Source: Pseudomonadota bacterium (lineage in GTDB: Bacteria > Pseudomonadota > Alphaproteobacteria > Rhizobiales > Hyphomicrobiaceae). From it: a DNA stretch of 64,000 bases. The position numbers and the translations under genes are program-made. The notes below the pieces were generated by a model that had not been told where the DNA came from, made no database searches, and saw only the letters and a list, made by a program, of their open reading frames with translations. The stretch covers positions 1 to 64,000 of the forward strand of contig JAEZRM010000110.1 in the NCBI GenBank assembly GCA_023412805.1, given 5' to 3'. Below are positions 17,378 through 32,138 of the stretch, piece after piece; the stretch's first letter is position 1; the number at the start of each line of letters is the position of its first letter.

Positions 17378-18430
17378 ATGAGCGTGACGCGCACCCCGGC
17401 AAAATTCTTCGCTCCCCTCGCTACTGGTGCCCCCGAGCCCTATCGGCAGCTTCCCGTCCAGCTCGAGCGCATGATCCACTTCGTGCCGCCGCACAACGCG
17501 AAGATTCGCGCGCGCCTGCCTGAGCTGATCAAGCAGGTGGACGTCGTGCTCGGCAATCTCGAGGACGCCATTCCCGCCGATCAGAAGGAGAATGCGCGCG
17601 CCGGCTTCATCGAGATGGCGAACGCCAATGACTTCGGTAATACAGGCCTGTGGACGCGCATCAACTGCCTGAACTCGCCCTGGGGCCTCGACGACATCAT
17701 GGCCATTGTGCCGGCTGTCGGGCACAAGCTCGACGTCATGATGCTGCCCAAGGTCGAAGGCCCGTGGGATATTCATTACCTGGATCAACTCTTGGCCCAG
17801 CTCGAGGCCAAACATGCCATCAAGAAGCCTATTCTGATCCACGCCATCCTAGAAACGGCCGAGGGCGTGAAGAATGTCGAGGCGATCGCGGCAGCCTCGC
17901 CGCGCATGCACGGCATGAGCCTCGGACCTGCCGACCTCGCGGCCTCGCGCGGCATGAAGACGACGCGCGTCGGGGGCGGCCATCCCGACTACGGCGTGAT
18001 CGCCGACGCAACGGCGAACGGCAGCAAGCGCGCGTTCGCCCAGCAGGATCTCTGGCACTATACCGTGCAGAAGATGGTGGATGCCTGCCTGAGCGTCGGC
18101 ATCAAGCCCTTTTACGGACCCTTCGGCGACTTCTCGGATCTCGCCGCCTGCGAATCACAGTTCCGCAATTCGTTCCTCCAAGGCTGCCTCGGTGCATGGT
18201 CGCTGCATCCGACGCAGATCGATATTGCCAAGCGCGTTTTCAGCCCCGACCCTGATGAAGTCGCATTTGCGAAGAAAATCCTCGCAGCCATGCCGGACGG
18301 TACCGGCGCCGCGATCGTCGACGGCAAGTTCCAGGACGACGCGACGTGGAAGCAGGCGAAGGTGATCGTCGATCTCGCCCGGCTCGTTGCAACGAAGGAC
18401 CCGGAGCGCGCGGCGCTCTACGGATTTTAG
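17378..18430 (+). CDS. Malyl-CoA/beta-methylmalyl-CoA lyase-like CitE-family enzyme (Chloroflexus Mcl type)
   Basis: A 350-residue member of the HpcH/HpaI aldolase-citrate lyase family. It has the family's conserved VVLGNLEDAIP near residue 57, the acid in HAILETAEGV near 158 and the Mg-linked aspartate in SLGPADLAA near 183. Long stretches (PHNAKIRARLPE, GPADLAASRGMKTTRVGGGH, FYGPFGD, KRVFSPD) agree with what I remember of the Chloroflexus aurantiacus Mcl of the 3-hydroxypropionate bicycle rather than the shorter proteobacterial Mcl1. The expected reaction is reversible cleavage of malyl-CoA or methylmalyl-CoA to glyoxylate plus acetyl- or propionyl-CoA. The actual substrate is inferred. A methyltransferase gene follows after 33 bases. 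Confidence 0.85.
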   Translation: MSVTRTPAKFFAPLATGAPEPYRQLPVQLERMIHFVPPHNAKIRARLPELIKQVDVVLGNLEDAIPADQKENARAGFIEMANANDFGNTGLWTRINCLNSPWGLDDIMAIVPAVGHKLDVMMLPKVEGPWDIHYLDQLLAQLEAKHAIKKPILIHAILETAEGVKNVEAIAAASPRMHGMSLGPADLAASRGMKTTRVGGGHPDYGVIADATANGSKRAFAQQDLWHYTVQKMVDACLSVGIKPFYGPFGDFSDLAACESQFRNSFLQGCLGAWSLHPTQIDIAKRVFSPDPDEVAFAKKILAAMPDGTGAAIVDGKFQDDATWKQAKVIVDLARLVATKDPERAALYGF

Positions 18431-18463
18431 GCCGAACGCGGCACCCGTGGATTTAGGATTGGA

Positions 18464-19237
18464 ATGAGCATGACAGCACCGACGACCGTCCACTCCGGCA
18501 TCCCGGCCGTCGATGCCTATCTCGATGGGAACTACGACAAGGTGATCGGCATGTCGTCGCGCTTTGCGGCGGCCGTTTGTTGCGGGCTCATGCGCATTCA
18601 GTCCGACCTCGGCGTGAAGGGCCCGGTCGCGGAACTCGGCGCTTTCGAGGGCCGCTTCTTCATCGCGCTCGTCAAAGCACTGGGGGACGGCGAGCGTGCA
18701 CTTGGCATCGACACTTTCGAGTGGCCGAACCCGCAGGTGCTCGATCGCTTCGAGGCGAATTGCGTGCGCCAGAACGCGCCGGCCGAGAAGCGCATCACCT
18801 GGAAGGCCGACAGCAACAAGATCACCGCCGCCGAGCTGCTCGCGAAACTCGACGGCGAGAAAGTGCGCCTCATTCACATCGATGGCGAGCATACACAAGC
18901 GGCGTTGACCAAGGACCTGGAACTCGCGACAGCCGTGATCCGCGATGACGGCGTCATTGTCCTCGATGACATGCTGCACCCCGGATATCCGACGCTGATG
19001 CTTGCCGTGCAGGCTTACCTCGACCGCCACCCGGAAATGACGGTGCTCTGCATCATCGATCGCGAGTCCATCTTCGCGGCGACCAAGTTCATTCTCTGCA
19101 AGAAGACCTGGTTCAAGAAGTACGAGGAAGGTCTGCTCAACGCCTTCCGCGCCAATGTCTGGCCCATGGGTGCGAACTTCGAGCCGCACTGGTGCCTCGT
19201 GCTCGGACTGGATACACGGCTCGCACCGCTGGAGTGA
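18464..19237 (+). CDS. Class I SAM-dependent methyltransferase-like protein
   Basis: A 257-residue protein with a class I methyltransferase fold of the Methyltransf_24 type. The SAM-binding glycine loop is in VAELGAFEGRFFIALVKAL near residue 50. An acidic end of strand 2 is in ALGIDTFEWPNP near 78. LIHIDGEHTQAALTKDLELA near 134 and DDGVIVLDDM near 160 are the characteristic family blocks. It lacks a signal peptide and membrane segments. The methyl acceptor is unknown; relatives modify small molecules or glycan-linked groups. It lies 33 bases downstream of the malyl-CoA lyase-like gene on the same strand, so the two are probably one operon, but I know no pathway that needs both. Confidence 0.75.
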   Translation: MSMTAPTTVHSGIPAVDAYLDGNYDKVIGMSSRFAAAVCCGLMRIQSDLGVKGPVAELGAFEGRFFIALVKALGDGERALGIDTFEWPNPQVLDRFEANCVRQNAPAEKRITWKADSNKITAAELLAKLDGEKVRLIHIDGEHTQAALTKDLELATAVIRDDGVIVLDDMLHPGYPTLMLAVQAYLDRHPEMTVLCIIDRESIFAATKFILCKKTWFKKYEEGLLNAFRANVWPMGANFEPHWCLVLGLDTRLAPLE

Positions 19238-19258
19238 GGCGGCGCTTCGGCCGCCGCG

Positions 19259-19477
19259 TCAGTAGTCGCCTTCTTTCATGTTCCCGCGCGTTGCGCGCTC
19301 GAGATTTCTCTCGGTTTCGGATTTGTCGTGCTCGCCGGCCAGCATCGCGCCGGCACCTGCCATCGGCTCGTCCATTTCCAGCTTGCGGGCCTGCTCGTCC
19401 TTCTCGGTCTCGTTCCGGCGCTCCTCATCCCGGCCCTGCTCGTCGGGCCAGAAGAGGGATTTCAAATAATCCAGCAT
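19259..19477 (-). CDS. Small charged hypothetical protein
   Basis: A 72-residue, very charged protein beginning MLDYLKSLFWPDEQ, then rich in Glu, Arg, Lys and Asp with no hydrophobic core. It is probably disordered or a helical coil. A strong ribosome site (GGAGG) lies 9 bases before the ATG, which is the main reason to accept it as real. It is tail-to-tail with the methyltransferase (22 bases between stops) and divergent from the RNA methyltransferase gene. I do not recognise the family and assign no function. Confidence 0.6.
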   Translation of the reverse strand: MLDYLKSLFWPDEQGRDEERRNETEKDEQARKLEMDEPMAGAGAMLAGEHDKSETERNLERATRGNMKEGDY

Positions 19478-19557
19478 TCCTCGCGTCCTCCATGTTATGG
19501 CGGGGCTTATCCGAATAACGTGAGAACTGGCGAAGAGTTCGCCGGGAATTGGTGTCG

Positions 19558-20673
19558 ATGAAGCCGACCGACCATTTCGAGATCTTCATGGCGACAGCGC
19601 CGGGCCTGGAGGCTGTGCTGTGGGAAGAGGTCAAGTCGCTTCGTTTCAGAGCGGCGAAGCAGATCGCGGGCGGCGTTACGGTCAACGGAAACTGGCGCGA
19701 TGCATGGCGCGCCAATCTGGAAGTGCGCGGCGCGAACAAGGTGCTGGCACGCGTCGGCACTTTTCGCGCCTTTCATCTCACCGAGCTGGAGAAGAGGGCG
19801 CGAGGCGTCGCATGGGCCGCTGTGCTGCGCAAGGATGTGGCTTTCCGCGTCGAGGCCACGTGCAAAGGCTCGAAGATTTACCACTCCGGCGCTGCCGCCC
19901 AGCGCATTGAGAATGCCATTCGCGATACACTCGGCGCAAAGCCGGCGGAGGACGCGCCCGTGACCGTCATGGCGCGTATCGAAAGCGATTTCTGCACGAT
20001 CAGCGTCGACACCTCGGGCGAACTTCTGCACAAGCGCGGCTTCAAGGTTGCCGTCAACAAGGCGCCCATGCGCGAGACCATGGCCGCCATCTTCCTGCGC
20101 CAGTGCGGCTATGACGGCAAAGAGACTGTCGTCGATCCCATGTGCGGGTCCGGCACATTCATCATAGAGGCCGCGGAAATCGCCGCCGGATTGAAGCCCG
20201 GGCGTGAGCGTCACTTCGCCTTCGAGCAGCTTGCGACGTTCGATGCTGCCACCTGGGACGAGATGCGCCGCGCGTCACCCACAACAAAATCCGAATTGCG
20301 CTTCTACGGTAGTGATCGCGATGCCGGAGCCGTCGAGATGAGCCGCGCCAATGCGGTGCGGGCCGGCGTCTCCGACATGACCGAATTCAAGCAGCACAGC
20401 ATCAGCGATCTCGAGCCGCCGCAAGGTTCTCCTGGCCTCGTCATCATCAACCCGCCCTATGGCGATCGCATCGGCGACAAGAAGCGGCTCATGGCGCTCT
20501 ATCGCACCATGGGTGAGATGCTGAAGAGCCGCTTCGCGGGCTGGCGGGTCGGCTTGATTACCAACGAGACATCGCTCGCACGTGCCACCGGCTTGCCGTT
20601 CCTTCCAACGACAGCGCCGGTCGCGAATGGCGGCATACGCGTGACGCTATTCAGGACAGATCCGCTTCCCTGA
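19558..20673 (+). CDS. THUMP-domain class I RNA methyltransferase (RlmL N-terminal/TrmN type)
   Basis: A 371-residue protein. The N-terminal half (about residues 1-160) is a ferredoxin-like plus THUMP RNA-binding region (ATAPGLEAVLWEEV near 12; DTSGELLHKRGFKVAVNKAPMRE near 143). The C-terminal half is a Rossmann methyltransferase with the SAM loop VVDPMCGSGTFIIEAA near 190 and the catalytic NPPYGDRIG near 300, the NPPY form used by N2-guanine or N6-adenine methyltransferases. It matches the family of E. coli RlmL's first domain, which makes m2G2445 in 23S rRNA. A tRNA target cannot be excluded. The ATG at 19558 is preferred over the GTG and TTG just upstream. Confidence 0.88.
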   Translation: MKPTDHFEIFMATAPGLEAVLWEEVKSLRFRAAKQIAGGVTVNGNWRDAWRANLEVRGANKVLARVGTFRAFHLTELEKRARGVAWAAVLRKDVAFRVEATCKGSKIYHSGAAAQRIENAIRDTLGAKPAEDAPVTVMARIESDFCTISVDTSGELLHKRGFKVAVNKAPMRETMAAIFLRQCGYDGKETVVDPMCGSGTFIIEAAEIAAGLKPGRERHFAFEQLATFDAATWDEMRRASPTTKSELRFYGSDRDAGAVEMSRANAVRAGVSDMTEFKQHSISDLEPPQGSPGLVIINPPYGDRIGDKKRLMALYRTMGEMLKSRFAGWRVGLITNETSLARATGLPFLPTTAPVANGGIRVTLFRTDPLP

Positions 20674-20727
20674 GCGGTCCGGACATAAGCCCTGCTTCGC
20701 TCCGAATGCCCGCCATGCGCCGCTGAG

Positions 20728-21981
20728 ATGTCAGTTGACGACGCGCCCGAGCAAGATCATTCCTCCCCGGCCATGACCGCCACCCTCGCCAATGTCACGA
20801 GCCGGCCGCTGTTGCCCATCCTGGTCGCCCTGAGCGGGGCGCACCTGCTGAATGATCTCATTCAGTCGATGATCCCGGCCATGTACCCTCTGATCAAGGA
20901 GGCGTACCAGCTCGACTTCGCCCACATCGGACTGATCACGCTGGCTTTTCAGGTGACGTCGTCATTGCTGCAGCCGGTCCTCGGCCACGTCACCGACGCG
21001 CGGCCGTGGCCCTATGCGATGGTCGCGGGCATGGGCGCCACGCTCATCGGGCTCTTCGGCCTGTCCTTCGCTCCGAACTACGGCACTGTGCTCGCCTCGG
21101 CCGCCATGATCGGGCTCGGCTCGGCCGTGTTCCATCCCGAGGCGACCCGCATGGCGCGGCACGCCGCCGCCGGCCAACAGGGATTCGCGCAGGGCATTTT
21201 CCAGATCGGCGGCCACATCGGCTATGCCGCGGGCCCGCTGCTCGCCGCGATGCTCGTGGTTCCGCGAGGCCAGACGAGCCTCGCCTGGGTGTCCGTCGTT
21301 GCGCTGGTGGCCATGGTGCTCATGACCTGGACGGGTGCGCGCTATATCGAGATGCGCCGATCGCAGGCGGCGGCCGCGGCCGCATCAGCGGGCCAAGGCG
21401 CGACGGCTGGGCATTCCGGCCCCATGCTCCCGACGGGGCACGTGCTCTTCGCCATGGCGATCCTCATCCTGATCCTGCTGTCGAAGAACGCCTATACGGC
21501 GGCCTTTACGTCCTACTACACGTTCTACCTGATCGAGCGATTCGGCGTTTCCGTGCAGCTCTCGCAGGTCATGCTGTTCCTGTATCTGGTGGTCGGTGCA
21601 ATCGGCGTGATCATCGGCGGCATGGTCGGCGATCGCATCGGACGCCATCGCGTGATCTGGCTGTCGATCCTCGGCGCGCTGCCGTTCGCGCTGATCCTTC
21701 CCTACGTGGATCTCTTCTGGACCGGCGTGCTGAGCGTCATCATCAGCCTGATCATGGCGAGCGCGTTCTCGGCCATCCTGATCTACGCGATCGACCTCGT
21801 GCCGCATCGCGTAGGCCTTGTCGGCGGATTGTTTTACGGTCTCGCCTTCGGCCTCGGTGGTCTTGCAGCGGCGGCACTCGGTCTGCTTGCGGACTGGGTC
21901 GGTATTATCGCCGTGTTCAAGCTCGTCGCCTGGGTGCCCGCCCTGGGCCTGCTGACGTTCCTGCTGCCGCGGACATCGTAA
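20728..21981 (+). CDS. MFS exporter, fosmidomycin-resistance (Fsr) family
   Basis: A 417-residue transporter with about 12 hydrophobic helices and a polar linker near residues 210-230, the major-facilitator layout. Segments SGAHLLNDLIQSMIPAMYPLI near 36-56, GLGSAVFHPEATRMAR near 130 and QGIFQIGGHIGYAAGPLLAA near 155 are hallmarks of the Fsr family. These inner-membrane proton antiporters can export fosmidomycin and other small compounds; the natural substrate here is unknown. GGMVGDRIGRHR near 297 is the second copy of the MFS loop motif. A later ATG (20773) would also give a complete transporter. panC follows after about 105 bases. Confidence 0.88.
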   Translation: MSVDDAPEQDHSSPAMTATLANVTSRPLLPILVALSGAHLLNDLIQSMIPAMYPLIKEAYQLDFAHIGLITLAFQVTSSLLQPVLGHVTDARPWPYAMVAGMGATLIGLFGLSFAPNYGTVLASAAMIGLGSAVFHPEATRMARHAAAGQQGFAQGIFQIGGHIGYAAGPLLAAMLVVPRGQTSLAWVSVVALVAMVLMTWTGARYIEMRRSQAAAAAASAGQGATAGHSGPMLPTGHVLFAMAILILILLSKNAYTAAFTSYYTFYLIERFGVSVQLSQVMLFLYLVVGAIGVIIGGMVGDRIGRHRVIWLSILGALPFALILPYVDLFWTGVLSVIISLIMASAFSAILIYAIDLVPHRVGLVGGLFYGLAFGLGGLAAAALGLLADWVGIIAVFKLVAWVPALGLLTFLLPRTS

Positions 21982-22086
21982 CGGACTTGCTCCGTGGTGC
22001 CCTCGAGACTTGACTTCTGCCTGCCGAGCGACAATCGAAGCGCAACGATAATGTCGCGCGCAGGCGCGTCCATGCGGGAGCCGGAA

Positions 22087-22944
22087 ATGTCCTCGACGCC
22101 AATCCCCATCAGCGCCACTGTCGCCGATCTCAGGCTGCGCGTGCGCACATGGCGCAGTGAAGGCCGCCGCATCGGTCTGGTGCCGACCATGGGTGCCCTC
22201 CATGAGGGGCACATTTCGCTGGTGCGCCTCGCGCTCGAAACCTGCGATCGCGTCGTCACCTCGATCTTCGTCAATCCGACGCAGTTCGCGCCGAACGAGG
22301 ATTTCTCGACCTATCCGCGCACCTTCGACGACGATGTCGCGCAACTTGCCCGCGCCAATTGCCATCTGGTCTGGGCACCCACAGCGAACGAAATGTATCC
22401 GGCGGGTTTTGCAACGCACGTCGTGCCGGGTGGTGCCTCCGAGGGTCTCGAAACGGACTTCCGGCCGCACTTCTTCGGCGGCGTCGCAACGGTGTGCACC
22501 AAGCTCTTCCAGCAGGTCACGCCGGATATCGCCGTCTTTGGCGAGAAGGACTATCAGCAGCTCGCTGTTATCCGTCAGATCGTGCGCGATCTGGACATGC
22601 CGCTCGCAATCGTTGGCGCGGAGACCGTGCGCGAGGCTGATGGTCTCGCCATGTCGAGCCGCAATCGCTATCTCAGTGCCGATGAACGGCGGACCGCCCC
22701 GCTCATTCACCGGACTATCAGCGGCGTCGCGGCGCGCATTCTCGAAGGCGGGAATGCGGATGAGGCCTGCGCCGAAGCGGCCCAAAGGCTGACGGCGGGC
22801 GGTTTCGGAAAGATCGACTACGTGGCCGTACGCGATGCCGCGACGCTCGGGGCCTATGATCCCGCTAAGGGCGTGGGCCGCGTGCTCGCCGCTGCGTGGC
22901 TCGGCAAGACGCGGCTTATCGATAATATCGCGATCGAGTCCTAG
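22087..22944 (+). CDS. panC: Pantothenate synthetase
   Basis: A 285-residue cytosolic ligase of usual PanC length. It joins pantoate and beta-alanine using ATP, the last step of pantothenate synthesis. The cytidylyltransferase-type HxGH element is in PTMGALHEGHISLVR near residue 34-47. Pantoate and ATP sites appear in FVNPTQFAPNEDFSTYPR near 62-79 and FGEKDYQQL near 150. The KMSKS-like loop is MSSRNRYLS near 188. The start at 22087 is chosen because GGGAG lies 6 bases before it; the frame stays open upstream to 21994 with unlikely sequence. panB is not nearby. Confidence 0.96.
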   Translation: MSSTPIPISATVADLRLRVRTWRSEGRRIGLVPTMGALHEGHISLVRLALETCDRVVTSIFVNPTQFAPNEDFSTYPRTFDDDVAQLARANCHLVWAPTANEMYPAGFATHVVPGGASEGLETDFRPHFFGGVATVCTKLFQQVTPDIAVFGEKDYQQLAVIRQIVRDLDMPLAIVGAETVREADGLAMSSRNRYLSADERRTAPLIHRTISGVAARILEGGNADEACAEAAQRLTAGGFGKIDYVAVRDAATLGAYDPAKGVGRVLAAAWLGKTRLIDNIAIES

Positions 22945-23007
22945 CGCCTCACGTGTTGTCGGCTGTTCATTGGACAGCGGCCGCGCGAGAGCGCAGACTT
23001 CGTCCCT

Positions 23008-23922
23008 ATGATGAACCTCGACATCGCCGCTGCCGAGATCATCGGCACGCGGGCCGAGCAGCAGGATGCGTCCGCTATCGTCCGGTTCGGCGACAGCGGC
23101 GATGCGGTTCTGCTCGTGCTTGCAGACGGCCTCGGAGGACATGCCGATGGCGCGAAGGCCGCGCGGATCGTCGTCGAGACATTCCGCGAGCGCGCTCTGG
23201 GCGGCGCCTTCGCACAGGCCGAACTGAGCCGTCGAGCGCTCGACGAGGCGATCATCGAGACCAACACGCGAATTCGCTCGGCGCGCGACCCGGCCGACGG
23301 CGAACGCGGCATGGCCAGTACGGCCGTCGCCGCCATCATTGCGGAGGGGCATCTGAAATGGGTAAGTGTCGGCGATAGTCATCTCTATGTCTGGCGCCGT
23401 GGTCAGATCGCCAAACTGAATGCGGACCACTCGCAGGCCGGGATGATGATCCGCGATGGCCGTGCTCCCGACGACCCCGCGGTACTGGCTGCCAGCTCTC
23501 TGCTCGCCTCGGCGCTGTCGGGACATGCCATCGAGGAGATCGACAGCCCGACCGCCGTCGTGCCCCTAGCCAGCGGCGACGTCGTCCTGCTGGCGAGTGA
23601 CGGGCTCGACGTGCTGAGCAGTGCCGAGATCGCGCAGATCATCGGGGACCATGCCGAGATAGATGCAGCCACCCTGGCTCGAAGGCTCGTTGCCACCGTC
23701 GAGGGCTTCAGGCTGCCGCGGCAGGACAATGCCACGGTGGTCGCGGCCCGGTTGCTTGGTGCTGGCTTGCCGGCCAACCCCGAGGACGCACTGCCCGGCG
23801 GCGTGATCAGGCCCGGCTCCTACTCGCATAACGCGGGGGGCAAAACCGGTTGGCCCCTGGCCGTCGGCCTGGCCGTCCTGGCAGCCATCCTCGCAAGCGT
23901 CATCGTGACGCAAATACCGTGA
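23008..23922 (+). CDS. PP2C-family protein phosphatase with C-terminal membrane anchor
   Basis: A 304-residue PPM/PP2C phosphatase. Metal-binding and core motifs are ADGLGGHADG (near residue 39), GMASTAVAAII (near 96), VGDSHLYVW (near 118) and ASDGLDVLS (near 198). The usual first motif, R-x-x-N-E-D, is replaced by RAEQQDAS near 15, which keeps the aspartate. A single hydrophobic helix, about residues 280-300, ends the protein, so the catalytic domain is probably tethered to the inner membrane on the cytoplasmic side. Relatives remove phosphate from Ser/Thr opposite Hanks-type kinases or in type VI secretion signalling, but no kinase or secretion gene is nearby. It is flanked by panC and ftsH. 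Confidence 0.85.
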   Translation: MMNLDIAAAEIIGTRAEQQDASAIVRFGDSGDAVLLVLADGLGGHADGAKAARIVVETFRERALGGAFAQAELSRRALDEAIIETNTRIRSARDPADGERGMASTAVAAIIAEGHLKWVSVGDSHLYVWRRGQIAKLNADHSQAGMMIRDGRAPDDPAVLAASSLLASALSGHAIEEIDSPTAVVPLASGDVVLLASDGLDVLSSAEIAQIIGDHAEIDAATLARRLVATVEGFRLPRQDNATVVAARLLGAGLPANPEDALPGGVIRPGSYSHNAGGKTGWPLAVGLAVLAAILASVIVTQIP

Positions 23923-24205
23923 CGCCGCCGAGGCAGAACTTACCGGAAATTGCAGGTACTACACTCGAAAGTGCCCGTTTACGATACAGCGCGTTCGGAT
24001 ACCGTCGACACTGTTGGCCGTCGTTCACCCACTTTGCGCAAGATCAGTGGCATAGGGTACGATTCGTGCACCAATTCTTGGCAAACATGGCTCGTCAACC
24101 TATCTTAAGCGCAACACTTGTGGACCGGGCCTTCCCGAGGCCAAGCGATCCGCGCGGGCTCGAGCACTGCCGCGGACGATCGGGTGCCACCAGGAAGGGG
24201 TGCAC

Positions 24206-26134
<1,929 letters not shown>

Positions 26135-26164
26135 TGGCTACCCGACTTAGCACTTAGGAGTAGG

Positions 26165-26194
26165 ATCGGGCCCGTCACAGGGCCCGATTTTTTT
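26165..26194 (+). terminator. Rho-independent terminator after ftsH
   Basis: A perfect nine-base-pair stem (ATCGGGCCC / GGGCCCGAT) with a six-base loop is followed by a run of seven T. It lies 30 bases after the ftsH stop and ends about 50 bases before folP, so ftsH is transcribed apart from folP. Confidence 0.92.
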
Positions 26195-26242
26195 GCTAAA
26201 GTGCGCAGCGGCCATGGCTTGGCCGTGCTTCGGAAAACAAAC

Positions 26243-27337
26243 ATGAGCCAACCGGCCCAACCGCGAAGCTATCTACGCCCCACGGCATTGATGCGTTCAT
26301 TCCAGTCGGATGAATCCTCGGATCTGCTCATTCGCATCGCGGGACGCGCCGACATTGCTGCATGTGCAGCCGAGATCATCGTGCGCATAGAAGTGGCGCG
26401 CGACGAGGCGGTGCTCCTTCCCGCCGCCGAGGCACGCGAACGCGCGCGATACGAGAGCGAGATCGCCTGCCTTCTCATGCAGCATGAAGCGCCGAGACAG
26501 CCGCTCGCCGGTCTGCCACTCGACCGGCCGCGCATTATGGGCATCGTCAACGTCACGCCGGATAGTTTCTCCGATGGTGGCGCATTCGCCTCCACAAGTG
26601 CAGCGGTTGACCACGCGCTGCGGCTCGAGGCCGAGGGCGCGGACATCCTCGACATCGGCGGCGAGTCGACGCGACCGGGCGCCGAGCCTGTATCGGTCGA
26701 GGAAGAGCTGCGCCGCGTCCTTCCCGTCATCGAAGGACTTGCGGGGCGCACGAAAGCGCTCATCTCCATCGATACGCGTAAAGCGGAGGTCATGCGACGC
26801 GCACTAGCCGCCGGTGCGCACATCATCAATGACGTCGCTGCGCTGACGTATGAGGCGGCCTGCATGGAGGTTGCAGCGCAATCCAGGGCGCCGATCATCC
26901 TGATGCACGCCCAGGGCGATCCGCGCACGATGCAAGCAGCGCCGCACTACGACGACTGCCTGCTCGATGTGTGCGACTGGCTCGCGGCGCGCATCGCGGC
27001 GTGCGAGTCCGCCGGCATCGATCGCGCGCGCCTTGTTGTCGATCCAGGTATTGGCTTCGGCAAGTCGCTCGCCCACAATCTCGAATTGCTGGCTGGCCTG
27101 ACGTTGCTGCACGGCCTCGGCGTGCCGCTGCTGCTCGGCGCCTCGCGGAAAAGCTTCATCGGCGCATTGAGCGGCGCGAAGAATGCGAGCGAGCGTATGC
27201 CGGGCTCCATCGCAGCGGCATTGCACGGCGCTGCCCAAGGTGTGCAGATCCTGCGCGTACACGATGTTACCGAGACGCGGCAGGCACTCACGGTTTGGCA
27301 GGCGATGCAGCGCGGTGCGCCTCACCCCAGCACATGA
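26243..27337 (+). CDS. folP: Dihydropteroate synthase
   Basis: A 364-residue protein. It condenses 4-aminobenzoate with 6-hydroxymethyl-dihydropterin diphosphate to dihydropteroate in folate synthesis and is the sulfonamide target. The TIM-barrel core has IMGIVNVTPDSFSDGG near residue 99, DIGGESTRPGA near 138, DPGIGFGKSLAHN near 270 and LLGASRKSFIG near 304, with the RVHDV end strand near 342. About 95 residues precede the core, longer than in E. coli FolP but common in alphaproteobacteria. The ATG at 26243 is chosen; the frame stays open to 26201 inside the ftsH terminator. Its 3' end overlaps the oppositely oriented DUF4267 gene by 50 bases. Confidence 0.95.
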   Translation: MSQPAQPRSYLRPTALMRSFQSDESSDLLIRIAGRADIAACAAEIIVRIEVARDEAVLLPAAEARERARYESEIACLLMQHEAPRQPLAGLPLDRPRIMGIVNVTPDSFSDGGAFASTSAAVDHALRLEAEGADILDIGGESTRPGAEPVSVEEELRRVLPVIEGLAGRTKALISIDTRKAEVMRRALAAGAHIINDVAALTYEAACMEVAAQSRAPIILMHAQGDPRTMQAAPHYDDCLLDVCDWLAARIAACESAGIDRARLVVDPGIGFGKSLAHNLELLAGLTLLHGLGVPLLLGASRKSFIGALSGAKNASERMPGSIAAALHGAAQGVQILRVHDVTETRQALTVWQAMQRGAPHPST

Positions 27338-27695
27338 TCGCGAGTGTCGCGCAGTAGATACCGGACATGACATGAAAGAGTAGCGGACCGGTCCATGCCG
27401 TGGCATTCGCCACGATCACCGCATCGGCGAAGCAGACGGCAGCACCGAACGCGAGCCACAGCGCCATGCTCCGCCAGTCGCGCAGCAGCGCAAAGACAAT
27501 CAACAGCAGGCCCAGCCAGATATCGCGGAGCGCAATGACGTAGTGCAAATGCGCGGGCGATGCCGGGGCATCAATGCCGAAGAAGCGCGCCGCCGAACGC
27601 GGCACGAGGCCGAAGCGCACGCCGATCACCGCCAGCGCTACGCCCGCCGCAATCGCCAGACCCTGCAGCCACCGCCGTCGGATGTGATCTTTCAT
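27288..27695 (-). CDS. DUF4267-like small membrane protein
   Basis: A 135-residue inner-membrane protein with four hydrophobic helices, roughly residues 10-30, 50-68, 76-95 and 103-122. The segments FFGIDAP near 38 and ALRDIWLGLLLI near 55 resemble DUF4267, a family of unknown function. The start is taken at MKDHIRRRW; an upstream in-frame extension runs through the rpoC terminator and the 3' end of rpoC and was rejected. The last 50 bases overlap the end of folP on the other strand. Confidence 0.7.
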   Translation of the reverse strand: MKDHIRRRWLQGLAIAAGVALAVIGVRFGLVPRSAARFFGIDAPASPAHLHYVIALRDIWLGLLLIVFALLRDWRSMALWLAFGAAVCFADAVIVANATAWTGPLLFHVMSGIYCATLAIMCWGEAHRAASPAKP

Positions 27696-27729
27696 CGGGC
27701 TCGCGCTCACCTCGCGTCTTCCGCGCACG

Positions 27730-27760
27730 AAAAAGGCCGGGGCAGATGTTTGCCCCGGCC
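27730..27760 (-). terminator. Rho-independent terminator after rpoC
   Basis: Read on the minus strand, a perfect ten-base-pair GC-rich stem (GGCCGGGGCA / TGCCCCGGCC) with a six-base loop is followed by five T. It lies about 40 bases after the rpoC stop and closes the rpl-rpo transcript. Confidence 0.92.
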
Positions 27761-27798
27761 CTTGGATTTGCCAGATGAAACGGGCGTTGGAAAGCCGC

Positions 27799-32034
<4,236 letters not shown>

Positions 32035-32138
32035 CTCGTCACTCCTCGATCGGGACGGGGGCGGCGTCCCTGATGGTCGGATCCTGGTCGTTCAGCGCAC
32101 CCGAGATCCGGGAGATGGGCGCGCGATCTGTTCCTTGT

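Noticed and set aside
21385..23526. A 713-codon minus-strand frame crossing the MFS, panC and PP2C genes
   Set aside because: It spans three convincing genes on the other strand and their gaps; product is His/Arg/Asp-rich without motifs.
23923..24205. Possible missing tilS or a small gene before ftsH
   Set aside because: No frame in these 283 bases resembles TilS or any family; only a ribosome site for ftsH is evident.
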